A DNA stretch of 64,000 bases, from positions 44,363 through 108,362 of the forward strand of contig CAYGDW010000002.1 in the NCBI GenBank assembly GCA_964348755.1. The letters run 5' to 3'. A program made the position numbers and the translations under genes. The stretch is from UBA7960 sp964348755 (GTDB lineage Bacteria; Bacteroidota; Bacteroidia; Bacteroidales; UBA7960). Of the stretch, positions 1 through 7,873 are shown one piece after another (position 1 is the first letter of the stretch; each line of letters opens with the position of its first letter). Under the pieces are notes generated by a model that did no database searches, was not told where the DNA came from, and was given only the letters and a program-made list of their open reading frames with translations.

Positions 1-558
1 TTTCTTATGCCGGTTGAAGACGTTTTCTCAATTACTGGCCGTGGTACAGTTGCAACAGGCCGTATCGAAACAGGTGTAATTAACTCAAGCGACCACGTAG
101 ATATTATTGGTATGGGCGCCGAAAAACTCAAATCAGTAGTAACCGGTGTTGAAATGTTCCGAAAAATTCTTGACCGTGGTGAAGCTGGCGACAACGTAGG
201 TCTGCTCCTCCGTGGCATTGACAAAGATGCCATTACCCGCGGTATGGTTATTTGCAAGCCCGGTTCGGTAAAACCACACAAAAAATTCAAGGCTGAGGTT
301 TACGTATTGAAAAAAGAAGAAGGTGGCCGTCATACACCATTTCATAACAAATATCGTCCGCAGTTCTTCTTCCGCACCACCGACGTTACCGGCGAAATTT
401 ATCTGCCCGAAGGCGTTGAAATGTGTATGCCTGGCGATAACCTTACCATTACCGTTGATCTTATTGCTGCCGTTGCAATGGATAAAGGACTACGCTTTGC
501 AATTCGCGAAGGTGGCCGCACCGTTGGAGCCGGACAGGTAACCGAAATTCTGGATTAA
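1..558 (+). CDS. tuf: Elongation factor Tu, C-terminal part (5' truncated by window edge)
   Basis: EF-Tu carries aminoacyl-tRNA to the ribosome as a GTP complex. The reading frame is open from base 1, so the gene starts before the window and only about 185 residues are visible. These cover the end of the G domain and beta-barrel domains 2 and 3. Recognisable stretches are FLMPVEDVFSITGRGTVATG at the start, KPGSVKPHKKFKAEVYVL in the middle and GGRTVGAGQVTEIL at the end. The G1-G4 GTP-binding motifs lie outside the window. It is followed by tRNA-Trp and secE, the usual Bacteroidota order. Confidence 0.97.
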   Translation, partial: FLMPVEDVFSITGRGTVATGRIETGVINSSDHVDIIGMGAEKLKSVVTGVEMFRKILDRGEAGDNVGLLLRGIDKDAITRGMVICKPGSVKPHKKFKAEVYVLKKEEGGRHTPFHNKYRPQFFFRTTDVTGEIYLPEGVEMCMPGDNLTITVDLIAAVAMDKGLRFAIREGGRTVGAGQVTEILD

Positions 559-612
559 CACTATAACAGCATAATGGGGGCAGGTGGGCATCATCAACTC
601 CCTTATGCACAC

Positions 613-685
613 ACGGGTGTAGCTCAATTGGTAGAGTAGTGGTCTCCAAAACCATTGGTTGAGGGTTCAAGTCCTTCCACCCGTG
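613..685 (+). tRNA. trnW: tRNA-Trp (anticodon CCA)
   Basis: A full cloverleaf can be folded by hand. The 7-bp acceptor stem pairs ACGGGTG (613-619) with CACCCGT (678-684) and the discriminator is G685. The D arm pairs GCTC with GAGT, ending in one G-U pair. The anticodon stem is GTGGT/ACCAT around loop CTCCAAA, giving anticodon CCA at 646-648. The T arm contains GGTTCAAGTCC. The 3' CCA is not encoded. The gene lies between tuf and secE, as in many Bacteroidota. Confidence 0.97.
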
Positions 686-711
686 CAAAATATTAGAATA
701 GAAAATCAATT

Positions 712-906
712 ATGAAGAAAATCAGAGCCTACCTCCACGAAACATACGATGAACTCATCCAAAAAGTTTCGTGGCCAACATGGAGCGATCTGCAGAATAG
801 CGCAGTAGTGGTATCCGTTGCTTCCCTTATAATCGCAGTCGTGGTTTATTTGATGGATGTCAGCTTCAGCTCCGTTCTGAAACAATTTTACCGTCTCTTT
901 TTATAA
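712..906 (+). CDS. secE: Preprotein translocase subunit SecE
   Basis: This 64-residue single-span protein is the small essential SecE subunit that clamps SecY in the inner-membrane translocon. The N-terminal amphipathic part (KKIRAYLHETYDELIQKVSWPTW) has the conserved VSWPTW signature just before the membrane segment at about residues 29-48. The short single-span form is typical outside gammaproteobacteria. It sits between tRNA-Trp and nusG, the conserved order. The ATG start gives the expected family length. Confidence 0.97.
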   Translation: MKKIRAYLHETYDELIQKVSWPTWSDLQNSAVVVSVASLIIAVVVYLMDVSFSSVLKQFYRLFL

Positions 907-1001
907 TCATTCGGTTGCAGCTTTCGCTGAAAGTTCTAATATTTTACTGATTTTCAACAATCAGCAAGGCAACCAACCGGGATTAAAGTTTTTACGTTAG
1001 T

Positions 1002-1544
1002 ATGAGCGACCAAGTGAAAAAATGGTATGTGGTACGTGCTGTAAGTGGGAGCGAGAAAAAAGTAAGGCAATACATTGAAAGTGAAATTTCTCGCCTCGGC
1101 CTTAAAGATTACGTATCGCAGGTACTGATTCCCGTCGAAAAGGTTTATCAGATCCGTAAAGGGAAAAAGATTAGCGCAGAGCGCAACTATTTTCCTGGCT
1201 ACTTGCTGATTGAGGCCGTTTTGATCGGGGAGATTCCGCACATTATACGGAACATTCCAGGGGTATTGGGTTTTTTAGGCTCTGGTTCAGAACCCTCACC
1301 GCTTCGCACTTCAGAGGTTAATCGCATCTTAGGTAAAGTTGACGAACTCTCAGGAAAAGAAGAAGAACTGAATGTGCCGTTTATTGTGGGCGAAACCGTA
1401 AAAGTAACAGACGGACCCTTTAACAGCTTTACAGGTGTGATTGAAGAAATTAACGAAGAGAAGAAAAAATTGAAAGTGATGGTGAAGATCTTCGGTCGAA
1501 AAACACCTTTGGAACTGAGTTTCATGCAGGTTGAAAAAGAATAA
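1002..1544 (+). CDS. nusG: Transcription termination/antitermination protein NusG
   Basis: NusG binds RNA polymerase and couples elongation to Rho or the ribosome. The 180-residue product has the NGN domain at the N terminus (KKWYVVRAVSGSEKKV, then RNYFPGYLLIEA) and a C-terminal KOW domain (about residues 128-175, VGETVKVTDGPFNSFTG). Length and domain order are normal for Bacteroidota NusG. It follows secE after a 95-base gap and precedes rplK, so it probably belongs to the same transcription unit. Confidence 0.97.
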   Translation: MSDQVKKWYVVRAVSGSEKKVRQYIESEISRLGLKDYVSQVLIPVEKVYQIRKGKKISAERNYFPGYLLIEAVLIGEIPHIIRNIPGVLGFLGSGSEPSPLRTSEVNRILGKVDELSGKEEELNVPFIVGETVKVTDGPFNSFTGVIEEINEEKKKLKVMVKIFGRKTPLELSFMQVEKE

Positions 1545-1619
1545 GTGTGATGTTAAGCACCTTTTAACACAGTGTGCATGATGTATTTCGATCTCCTTAC
1601 TTGTTAAAAAAATCGAAAA

Positions 1620-2054
1620 ATGGCAAAAGAAGTTAGTGCATTAGTAAAACTGCAAATCAAAGGCGGTGCGGCAAACCCTTCACCACCCGTTGGCCCGGCA
1701 TTGGGTTCAAAAGGGGTGAATATTATGGAGTTTTGCAAGCAGTTCAACGCCCGTACCCAGGATAAAGCCGGAAAAATTATACCCGTAATTATTACTGTGT
1801 ACCGCGATAAGTCCTTTGATTTCATAACAAAAACCCCGCCCGTTGCTGTGCAACTGCGCGAAATAGCCAAGATTAAATCGGGTTCAGCCGAGCCCAACAG
1901 AACCAAGGTGGCTACAATCACCTGGGAACAGGTACGGGAAATCGCAGAATCAAAAATGCCCGACTTAAACTGTTTTACCGTTGAGTCAGCCATAGAAATG
2001 GTTGCCGGAACGGCCCGCAGCATGGGTATCAGAATTAAAGGAACAATATCCTGA
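1620..2054 (+). CDS. rplK: 50S ribosomal protein L11
   Basis: L11 binds the GTPase-associated centre of 23S rRNA at the base of the L7/L12 stalk. The 144-residue product has the N-terminal motif KLQIKGGAANPSPPVGPALG with the flexible proline hinge, and the C-terminal rRNA-binding domain ending ARSMGIRIKG. Length is normal. It begins the rplK-rplA-rplJ-rplL series. The 75-base spacer before it has only a weak stem (TGTTAA/TTAACA near 1551), and I could not identify an L1 autoregulatory site with confidence. Confidence 0.98.
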   Translation: MAKEVSALVKLQIKGGAANPSPPVGPALGSKGVNIMEFCKQFNARTQDKAGKIIPVIITVYRDKSFDFITKTPPVAVQLREIAKIKSGSAEPNRTKVATITWEQVREIAESKMPDLNCFTVESAIEMVAGTARSMGIRIKGTIS

Positions 2055-2118
2055 TATGATGATAACAGGCGGTTTATCGGTGGGTATTAATTAACTTAAA
2101 GCTTAACGGAATCTGAAA

Positions 2119-2814
2119 ATGGCTAATTTAACAAAAAACCAAAAAGAAGCTTTAGCTAAGTTTGATAAGGATGCGGTTCTCTCATTGGCCGATGCGGCTG
2201 AAGTCGTAAAAAAGATCACCTACACCAAATTCGATGCTTCAGTAGATCTGGACATTCGTCTTGGTGTTGATCCCCGCAAAGCCAACCAAATGGTAAGGGG
2301 CGTTGTTTCCCTTCCGCATGGTACTGGAAAAACCGTCAGGGTGCTTGTTTTGTGCACACCCGATAAGGAAGACGAAGCTAAACAAGCCGGAGCTGATTAC
2401 GTTGGCCTGGATGAATTCATTGAAAAGATTAAAGGTGGTTGGACTGACGTGGATGTGGTAATTACCACACCCAATGTAATGCCCAAAGTTGGCGCCCTTG
2501 GCCGCATTCTTGGCCCAAGGGGGCTTATGCCAAACCCCAAAGCCGGTACGGTTACTATGGAGGTAGGAAAAGCCGTTCAGGACGTAAAAGCCGGTAAAAT
2601 CGATTTCAAAGTGGATAAGTATGGTATCATTCATGCCTCAGTAGGCAAAGTATCGTTCGACTCACAAAAACTCGTCGAAAATGCTAAAGAACTGATCCAG
2701 ACAATCATCAGGTTAAAACCTGCTGCTGCAAAAGGTACTTACGTGAAAAGTATTTTCATGTCGAGCACCATGAGCCCAGGGGTTCAGGTTGAAACCAAAT
2801 CAGCAACCAATTAA
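2119..2814 (+). CDS. rplA: 50S ribosomal protein L1
   Basis: L1 forms the mobile stalk at the E site and in many bacteria represses its own operon. The 231-residue product has the family signature LGRILGPRGLMPNPKAGTV in the second domain and the N-terminal half of domain I (DLDIRLGVDPRKANQMVRG). Length is normal. It lies 64 bases after rplK and 38 bases before rplJ, consistent with one operon. Confidence 0.98.
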   Translation: MANLTKNQKEALAKFDKDAVLSLADAAEVVKKITYTKFDASVDLDIRLGVDPRKANQMVRGVVSLPHGTGKTVRVLVLCTPDKEDEAKQAGADYVGLDEFIEKIKGGWTDVDVVITTPNVMPKVGALGRILGPRGLMPNPKAGTVTMEVGKAVQDVKAGKIDFKVDKYGIIHASVGKVSFDSQKLVENAKELIQTIIRLKPAAAKGTYVKSIFMSSTMSPGVQVETKSATN

Positions 2815-2852
2815 AATCAGGTGGCAAGTCACCTTAAAGATACTGACAGTAT

Positions 2853-3374
2853 ATGAAAAGAGAAGACAAATATCAGATTATCGAATCGCTGACCAGCAAA
2901 CTCCAAAGCCGCGAAGTAGTATATCTGACTGACACTTCTGATCTGGATGTTGAAACCATCAACAAACTCAGGAGGCTCTGTTTCCGTCGCAATGTAACCA
3001 TGCAGGTTGTTAAAAACGCCCTGTTGCAAAAAGCCATGGAAGCCAGTGATAAAAACTTTGAGCCTTTATATCAGGTTCTGAAAGGTTCTACATCGGTTTT
3101 ATTGGCCGATACCGGAAACCTTCCTGCCCGCCTGATTAAAGAGTTTCGCAAAACCAGTCCGAAGCCTATCCTTAAGGGCGCTTATGTACAGGAAGCTTTC
3201 TTTATTGGCGATGATCAGCTCGATGTGCTGACCAACCTAAAATCGAAAGACGAACTTATTGGCGACCTTATCGGATTGCTGCAATCTCCTGCCCGCAATG
3301 TAATCTCAGCCCTTCAATCGGGCGGAAACACTATTGCCGGTGTATTGAAAACCCTTTCTGAAAAGGAAAATTAA
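2853..3374 (+). CDS. rplJ: 50S ribosomal protein L10
   Basis: L10 anchors the L7/L12 dimers to the ribosome. The 173-residue product shows the N-terminal rRNA/L11-contacting region (KREDKYQIIESLTSKL, RRLCFRRNVTMQVVKNALL) and a C-terminal helix (about residues 140-172) that binds L12 dimers. Only 38 bases separate it from rplA, so a long E. coli-type L10 leader is absent. A small AGGTG/CACCT stem occurs in that spacer. It is followed by rplL after 52 bases. Confidence 0.97.
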   Translation: MKREDKYQIIESLTSKLQSREVVYLTDTSDLDVETINKLRRLCFRRNVTMQVVKNALLQKAMEASDKNFEPLYQVLKGSTSVLLADTGNLPARLIKEFRKTSPKPILKGAYVQEAFFIGDDQLDVLTNLKSKDELIGDLIGLLQSPARNVISALQSGGNTIAGVLKTLSEKEN

Positions 3375-3426
3375 ACCCTCTTGAAAAAAAATCATTGAAG
3401 TAAAACCAATTTAAAACGATTATAAA

Positions 3427-3810
3427 ATGGCAGATTTGAAAGCTTTTGCAGAACAATTAGTTAATCTTACCGTAAAAGAGGTTAATGAATTGGCCCAAAT
3501 TTTAAAGGATGAATACGGCATTGAGCCTGCAGCCGCTGCCCCTGTAGCTGTGGTTGCTGCTGGCGGTGCTGATGCAGCCGGAGCAGTTGCAGAAGAAAAA
3601 ACTCAGTTCGATGTAATTCTTAAGTCGGCAGGCCCCTCTAAACTGGCCGTTGTGAAGCTTGTGAAAGAACTCACCAGCCTCGGACTAAAAGAATCAAAAG
3701 AACTGGTTGACGCAGCTCCAAAAGCCATTAAGGAAGGTGTTGCTAAAGATGAAGCAGAATCATTGAAAAAGCAACTCGAAGAGGCCGGCGCTGAGGTTGA
3801 AGTAAAATAA
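3427..3810 (+). CDS. rplL: 50S ribosomal protein L7/L12
   Basis: This is the acidic stalk protein that recruits translation factors. Its 127 residues split into an N-terminal dimerisation helix pair (MADLKAFAEQLVNLTVKEVNELA), an Ala/Pro-rich hinge (about residues 36-58) and the C-terminal factor-binding domain (KTQFDVILKSAGPSKLAVVK onward). Length and layout are canonical. An imperfect stem-loop with a downstream U-rich tract follows before rpoB and may lower polymerase transcription relative to ribosomal proteins. Confidence 0.98.
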   Translation: MADLKAFAEQLVNLTVKEVNELAQILKDEYGIEPAAAAPVAVVAAGGADAAGAVAEEKTQFDVILKSAGPSKLAVVKLVKELTSLGLKESKELVDAAPKAIKEGVAKDEAESLKKQLEEAGAEVEVK

Positions 3811-3829
3811 TCTCTAGCATTTTACTAAA

Positions 3830-3873
3830 GGTTAGGCTTCTGCCGAGATTTAAATCGATGCGGAAGTCTAATC
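3830..3873 (+). promoter_or_regulatory. Stem-loop, possible attenuator between rplL and rpoB
   Basis: GGTTAGGCTTCTGC (3830-3843) pairs with GCGGAAGTCTAATC (3860-3873) over 14 pairs including three G-U pairs. The loop contains the palindrome GATTTAAATC. T-rich runs follow at about 3874-3915. Position and shape match the partial terminator known between rplL and rpoB in E. coli. The regulatory role here is inference. Confidence 0.55.
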
Positions 3874-3938
3874 TTTATTGCAGTATTTTTCTTTTTCTCC
3901 TTTCTGGTTTTTTTAAGTAACTACAAACCCCTCGAACC

Positions 3939-6900
3939 TTGGCAGCAAATATCAAAACCGTCGAAAGAGTAAATTTCTCGTTAATTAACACACATTTTAA
4001 TTACCCCGACTTTCTTGAAGTCCAACTGAAGTCCTTCCAGGACTTTTTCCAGCTTGAGACAACCCCCGAAAACCGGAAGAATGAAGGGCTTTTTAAAGTA
4101 TTCAGCGAGAATTTCCCAATATCCGACGCCAGAAACAATTTCGTTCTTGAATTCCTGGATTATTTTATTGACCCTCCAAAATATTCCATTCAGGAATGTA
4201 TCCAACGAGGTCTTACCTACAGCGTTCCGCTTAAGGCCAAGTTAAAACTTTATTGTACCGATCCCGAACACGAAGATTTCGAAACCATTATTCAGGATGT
4301 TTACCTGGGAATGATTCCTTATATGACCCCACGCGGTACCTTCGTAATTAATGGCGCTGAGCGCGTTGTAGTTTCACAGCTTCACCGCTCGCCAGGCGTA
4401 TTTTTCGGAACCAGCCAACACGCAAACGGTACACAACTTTACAGCGCACGAATTATCCCATTTAAAGGCTCCTGGATCGAGTTTGCTACTGACATAAACA
4501 ATGTTATGTACGCATACATCGACAGGAAAAAGAAACTGCCGGTTACAACCTTACTCAGAGCCATTGGCTTCGAAAACGATAAAGATATTCTCGAAATTTT
4601 CGACCTGGCCGATGAAGTGAAAGTTAGCAAAACAGGCCTCAAAAAATTTGTCGGCCGAAAACTCGCTGCCCGCGTGCTGCGCTCACGTGTCGAAGATTTT
4701 GTTGATGCAGATACCGGCGAAGTGGTATCAATCGAACGCAATGAAATTATCATTGACCGTGAAACAATACTCGAAAATGATCATATCGACCTCATTGTCG
4801 ATTCAGGCGCAAAAACTATTATCCTGCACAAAGAGGATGTAAACCTGAACGACTTTGCACTGATATATAACACCCTGCAAAAGGACACCACCAATTCTGA
4901 AAAGGATGCGGTTGAATTTATTTACCGCCTTTTGCGTAATGCCGATCCGCCCGATGAGGAAACTGCCCGTGGCATGATCGAAAAACTTTTCTTCTCTGAT
5001 AAACGATACGACCTTGGCGATGTGGGCCGCTACCGTATCAATAAGAAGCTAAACCTCGACACCCCCATGGGTTTGAGGGTACTTACCAAAGGTGATATAA
5101 TTTTTATTGTAAAGTATCTTATTGAATTGGTAAACGCCAAAGCCGACGTTGATGATATTGATCACCTGAGCAATCGACGGGTGCGTACTGTGGGCGAGCA
5201 ACTTTATGCTCAGTTTGGTGTTGGTTTGGCCCGTATGGCCCGCACCATTCGCGAGCGCATGAATGTTCGCGACAACGAAGTGTTTGCACCTACCGACCTG
5301 ATTAATGCCAAAACCTTGTCCTCGGTTATCAACTCGTTTTTTGGCACCAACCAGCTTTCGCAGTTTATGGACCAAACAAACCCTCTGGCCGAACTAACGC
5401 ACAAACGCAGAATGTCGGCATTGGGCCCAGGAGGTCTATCGCGCGAAAGAGCCGGTTTCGAAGTACGCGACGTTCACTTTACTCACTACGGAAGGCTCTG
5501 TACAATAGAAACCCCCGAAGGCCCAAATATCGGACTTATTTCATCGCTTTGCGTATTTGCAAAAATAAACGAACTTGGGTTTATTGAAACGCCTTACTTC
5601 GAAGTTAAAGAAGGAAAGGTTGATTTAAAGAAGGAACCGGTTTACCTTTCGGCCGAAGAAGAAGAAACCCAGATTATTAGCCAGGCCAATGTACCTCTTA
5701 AACCCGACGGACGATTTGCCGAAAACTTTGTAAAAGTTCGCTTTCAGGCTGATTACCCAATTGTTGAGCCCGAAAAAATTGACCTGATGGACGTGGCCCC
5801 AAATCAAATTGCCTCCATTGCCGCCTCTTTGATTCCATTCCTTGAGCACGACGACGCCAACCGGGCACTCATGGGTAGCAATATGATGCGCCAGGCCGTT
5901 CCCCTGCTAAACCCTGAAGCACCAATTGTTGGTACCGGTCTCGAAAAGAAAGTAGCCTCCGACTCGCGGGTGCTGCTTCATGCCGAAGGAAACGGTATTG
6001 TTGAATATGTTGATGCAGATGAAATCATTATACGCTACTCGCGAAACGATGACGAAAAACTTGTCAGCTTCGAAGATGACGTGAGGGTTTACAACCTTAT
6101 TAAGTTTGGCAAAACAAACCAGAACACCTGCATCAACCTGCGCCCAATTGTTCGCAAAGGGCAAAAAGTTACCAAAGGTCAACTGCTTTCTGAAGGCTAT
6201 GCCACCAAAAATGGAGAACTGGCCCTGGGCCGAAACCTTAAGGTGGCTTTTATGCCATGGAAAGGTTACAACTTTGAAGATGCCATTGTAATATCCGAAA
6301 AAGTCGTTAAAGAGGACATCTTTACTTCCATCCATATTGAAGAGTTTTCGCTCGATGTTCGCGACACCAAACGTGGGGTTGAGGAACTTACCAATGATAT
6401 TCCAAATGTTAGCGCCGAAGCAATCAAAGACCTTGACGAAAGCGGAATGATCAGAATTGGTGCCGAAGTAAACGAGGGCGATATACTTATAGGTAAAATT
6501 ACCCCAAAGGGCGAAACCGATCCAACCCCGGAAGAAAAACTCCTTAGAGCAATATTTGGCGACAAGGCTGGCGATGTGAAGGATGCATCGCTAAAGGCAC
6601 CACCTTCAACAAAAGGTGTGGTAGTTGACAAAAAGCTCTTTTCGCGCGTTTTCAAAGACCGCAAAGCCAAAACCAAAGAGAAAATCATCCTCGAAAAACT
6701 CGACGATGAATTCAATGCCGAGGTTTCCGACCTTCGGGCCAAACTGGTTGATAAACTTATTGTACTCGTAAGCGGAAAAACCTCGCAAGGGGTGATGAAT
6801 ATCCTCAAGGAAGTGGTTGTGGCAAAAGGTACCAAGTTTACCCAAAAAATACTCCATAACCTCGACTACGCCAACATTAACCCCAACAACTGGACTACCG

Positions 6901-7751
6901 ACCGCGACAAAAACGTTCTTATAAAAGAGTTGCTGCACAACTATACCATCAAATTTAAAGACATACTGGGTGCATACAACCGCAAGAAGTTTACCTCAAC
7001 CGTTGGCGACGAATTGCCTGCCGGAATTATTCAGCTGGCTAAGATTTATCTTGCCAAAAAGCGTAAACTTAAAGTTGGTGATAAAATGGCAGGTCGTCAC
7101 GGAAACAAGGGTATTGTTGCCCGTATAGTTCGCGAAGAAGATATGCCATTCCTTAGCGATGGTACCCCTGTTGACATTGTGCTCAACCCACTTGGCGTAC
7201 CTTCACGTATGAACCTGGGGCAAATTTATGAAACCGTTCTTGGTTGGGCCGGGCTCGAACTTGGGCTTACTTTCTCAAGCCCCATTTTCGACGGAGCCAC
7301 AATAGACCAGATTAACGACTACATGAAAAAGGCCGGGCTGCCCGAAAACGGGAAAGTTTACCTCTACGACGGAGGCACTGGCGAGCGATTTGACCAACCT
7401 GCAACTGTGGGCGTTATCTATATGCTGAAACTCGGCCACATGGTTGACGATAAGATGCACGCAAGGTCTATCGGACCATACTCTCTCATTACACAGCAAC
7501 CCCTTGGTGGTAAAGCACAGTTTGGTGGGCAGCGATTTGGTGAAATGGAAGTATGGGCACTCGAAGCATTTGGCGCTGCAAACATCCTTCAGGAAATCCT
7601 CACTGTGAAGTCTGACGACGTGATTGGCCGTGCCAAAGCTTACGAAGCCATTGTTAAAGGCGAAAATATGCCAACCCCTGGCGTGCCCGAATCATTCAAT
7701 GTTCTGGTACACGAACTCAGAGGGCTTGGTCTTAATATCAAATTCGACTAA
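3939..7751 (+). CDS. rpoB: DNA-directed RNA polymerase subunit beta (TTG start)
   Basis: This is the catalytic beta subunit of RNA polymerase, 1270 residues, normal for Bacteroidota. The only start that restores the conserved N terminus (ERVNFSLINTHFNYPDFLEVQLKSFQDF) is TTG at 3939; no upstream or nearby ATG fits. The rifampicin-pocket region (SQFMDQTNPLAELTHKRRMS, then ALGPGGLSRERAG) has the usual sensitive-type residues. The C-terminal clamp contact (GGQRFGEMEVWALEAFGAA) is present. It is followed by two stem-loops and rpoC. Confidence 0.98.
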   Translation: MAANIKTVERVNFSLINTHFNYPDFLEVQLKSFQDFFQLETTPENRKNEGLFKVFSENFPISDARNNFVLEFLDYFIDPPKYSIQECIQRGLTYSVPLKAKLKLYCTDPEHEDFETIIQDVYLGMIPYMTPRGTFVINGAERVVVSQLHRSPGVFFGTSQHANGTQLYSARIIPFKGSWIEFATDINNVMYAYIDRKKKLPVTTLLRAIGFENDKDILEIFDLADEVKVSKTGLKKFVGRKLAARVLRSRVEDFVDADTGEVVSIERNEIIIDRETILENDHIDLIVDSGAKTIILHKEDVNLNDFALIYNTLQKDTTNSEKDAVEFIYRLLRNADPPDEETARGMIEKLFFSDKRYDLGDVGRYRINKKLNLDTPMGLRVLTKGDIIFIVKYLIELVNAKADVDDIDHLSNRRVRTVGEQLYAQFGVGLARMARTIRERMNVRDNEVFAPTDLINAKTLSSVINSFFGTNQLSQFMDQTNPLAELTHKRRMSALGPGGLSRERAGFEVRDVHFTHYGRLCTIETPEGPNIGLISSLCVFAKINELGFIETPYFEVKEGKVDLKKEPVYLSAEEEETQIISQANVPLKPDGRFAENFVKVRFQADYPIVEPEKIDLMDVAPNQIASIAASLIPFLEHDDANRALMGSNMMRQAVPLLNPEAPIVGTGLEKKVASDSRVLLHAEGNGIVEYVDADEIIIRYSRNDDEKLVSFEDDVRVYNLIKFGKTNQNTCINLRPIVRKGQKVTKGQLLSEGYATKNGELALGRNLKVAFMPWKGYNFEDAIVISEKVVKEDIFTSIHIEEFSLDVRDTKRGVEELTNDIPNVSAEAIKDLDESGMIRIGAEVNEGDILIGKITPKGETDPTPEEKLLRAIFGDKAGDVKDASLKAPPSTKGVVVDKKLFSRVFKDRKAKTKEKIILEKLDDEFNAEVSDLRAKLVDKLIVLVSGKTSQGVMNILKEVVVAKGTKFTQKILHNLDYANINPNNWTTDRDKNVLIKELLHNYTIKFKDILGAYNRKKFTSTVGDELPAGIIQLAKIYLAKKRKLKVGDKMAGRHGNKGIVARIVREEDMPFLSDGTPVDIVLNPLGVPSRMNLGQIYETVLGWAGLELGLTFSSPIFDGATIDQINDYMKKAGLPENGKVYLYDGGTGERFDQPATVGVIYMLKLGHMVDDKMHARSIGPYSLITQQPLGGKAQFGGQRFGEMEVWALEAFGAANILQEILTVKSDDVIGRAKAYEAIVKGENMPTPGVPESFNVLVHELRGLGLNIKFD

Positions 7752-7755
7752 AACT

Positions 7756-7793
7756 AATTTTTCATGCAACCACCCCTGGTTGCATGAAAAATT
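7756..7793 (+). promoter_or_regulatory. Perfect 16-bp stem-loop in the rpoB-rpoC spacer
   Basis: AATTTTTCATGCAACC (7756-7771) is the exact reverse complement of GGTTGCATGAAAAATT (7778-7793), with loop ACCCCT. No T run follows, so it is not an ordinary terminator. An RNase processing site, an mRNA-stabilising element or a protein-binding site is possible. The first stem begins 5 bases after the rpoB stop. Confidence 0.6.
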
Positions 7794-7795
7794 TA

Positions 7796-7824
7796 CAACC
7801 TGAATGCCCAGGCACCCCAGGTTG
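7796..7824 (+). promoter_or_regulatory. Second stem-loop in the rpoB-rpoC spacer
   Basis: CAACCTG (7796-7802) pairs with CAGGTTG (7818-7824) around a 15-base loop. It lies 2 bases after the preceding perfect stem-loop, so the spacer carries two tandem hairpins. The function is unknown. Confidence 0.4.
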
Positions 7825-7873
7825 ATTAAGCAACAAATACTATATTCCACTTCTTTAACAATTACAACCTAAT

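Noticed and set aside
1545..1619. L1 autoregulatory site before rplK
   Set aside because: Only a weak 6-bp stem is visible and it lacks a recognisable match to the L1-binding site on 23S rRNA.
2815..2852. L10 leader before rplJ
   Set aside because: The spacer is only 38 bases with a 5-bp stem, too short for the known leader structure.
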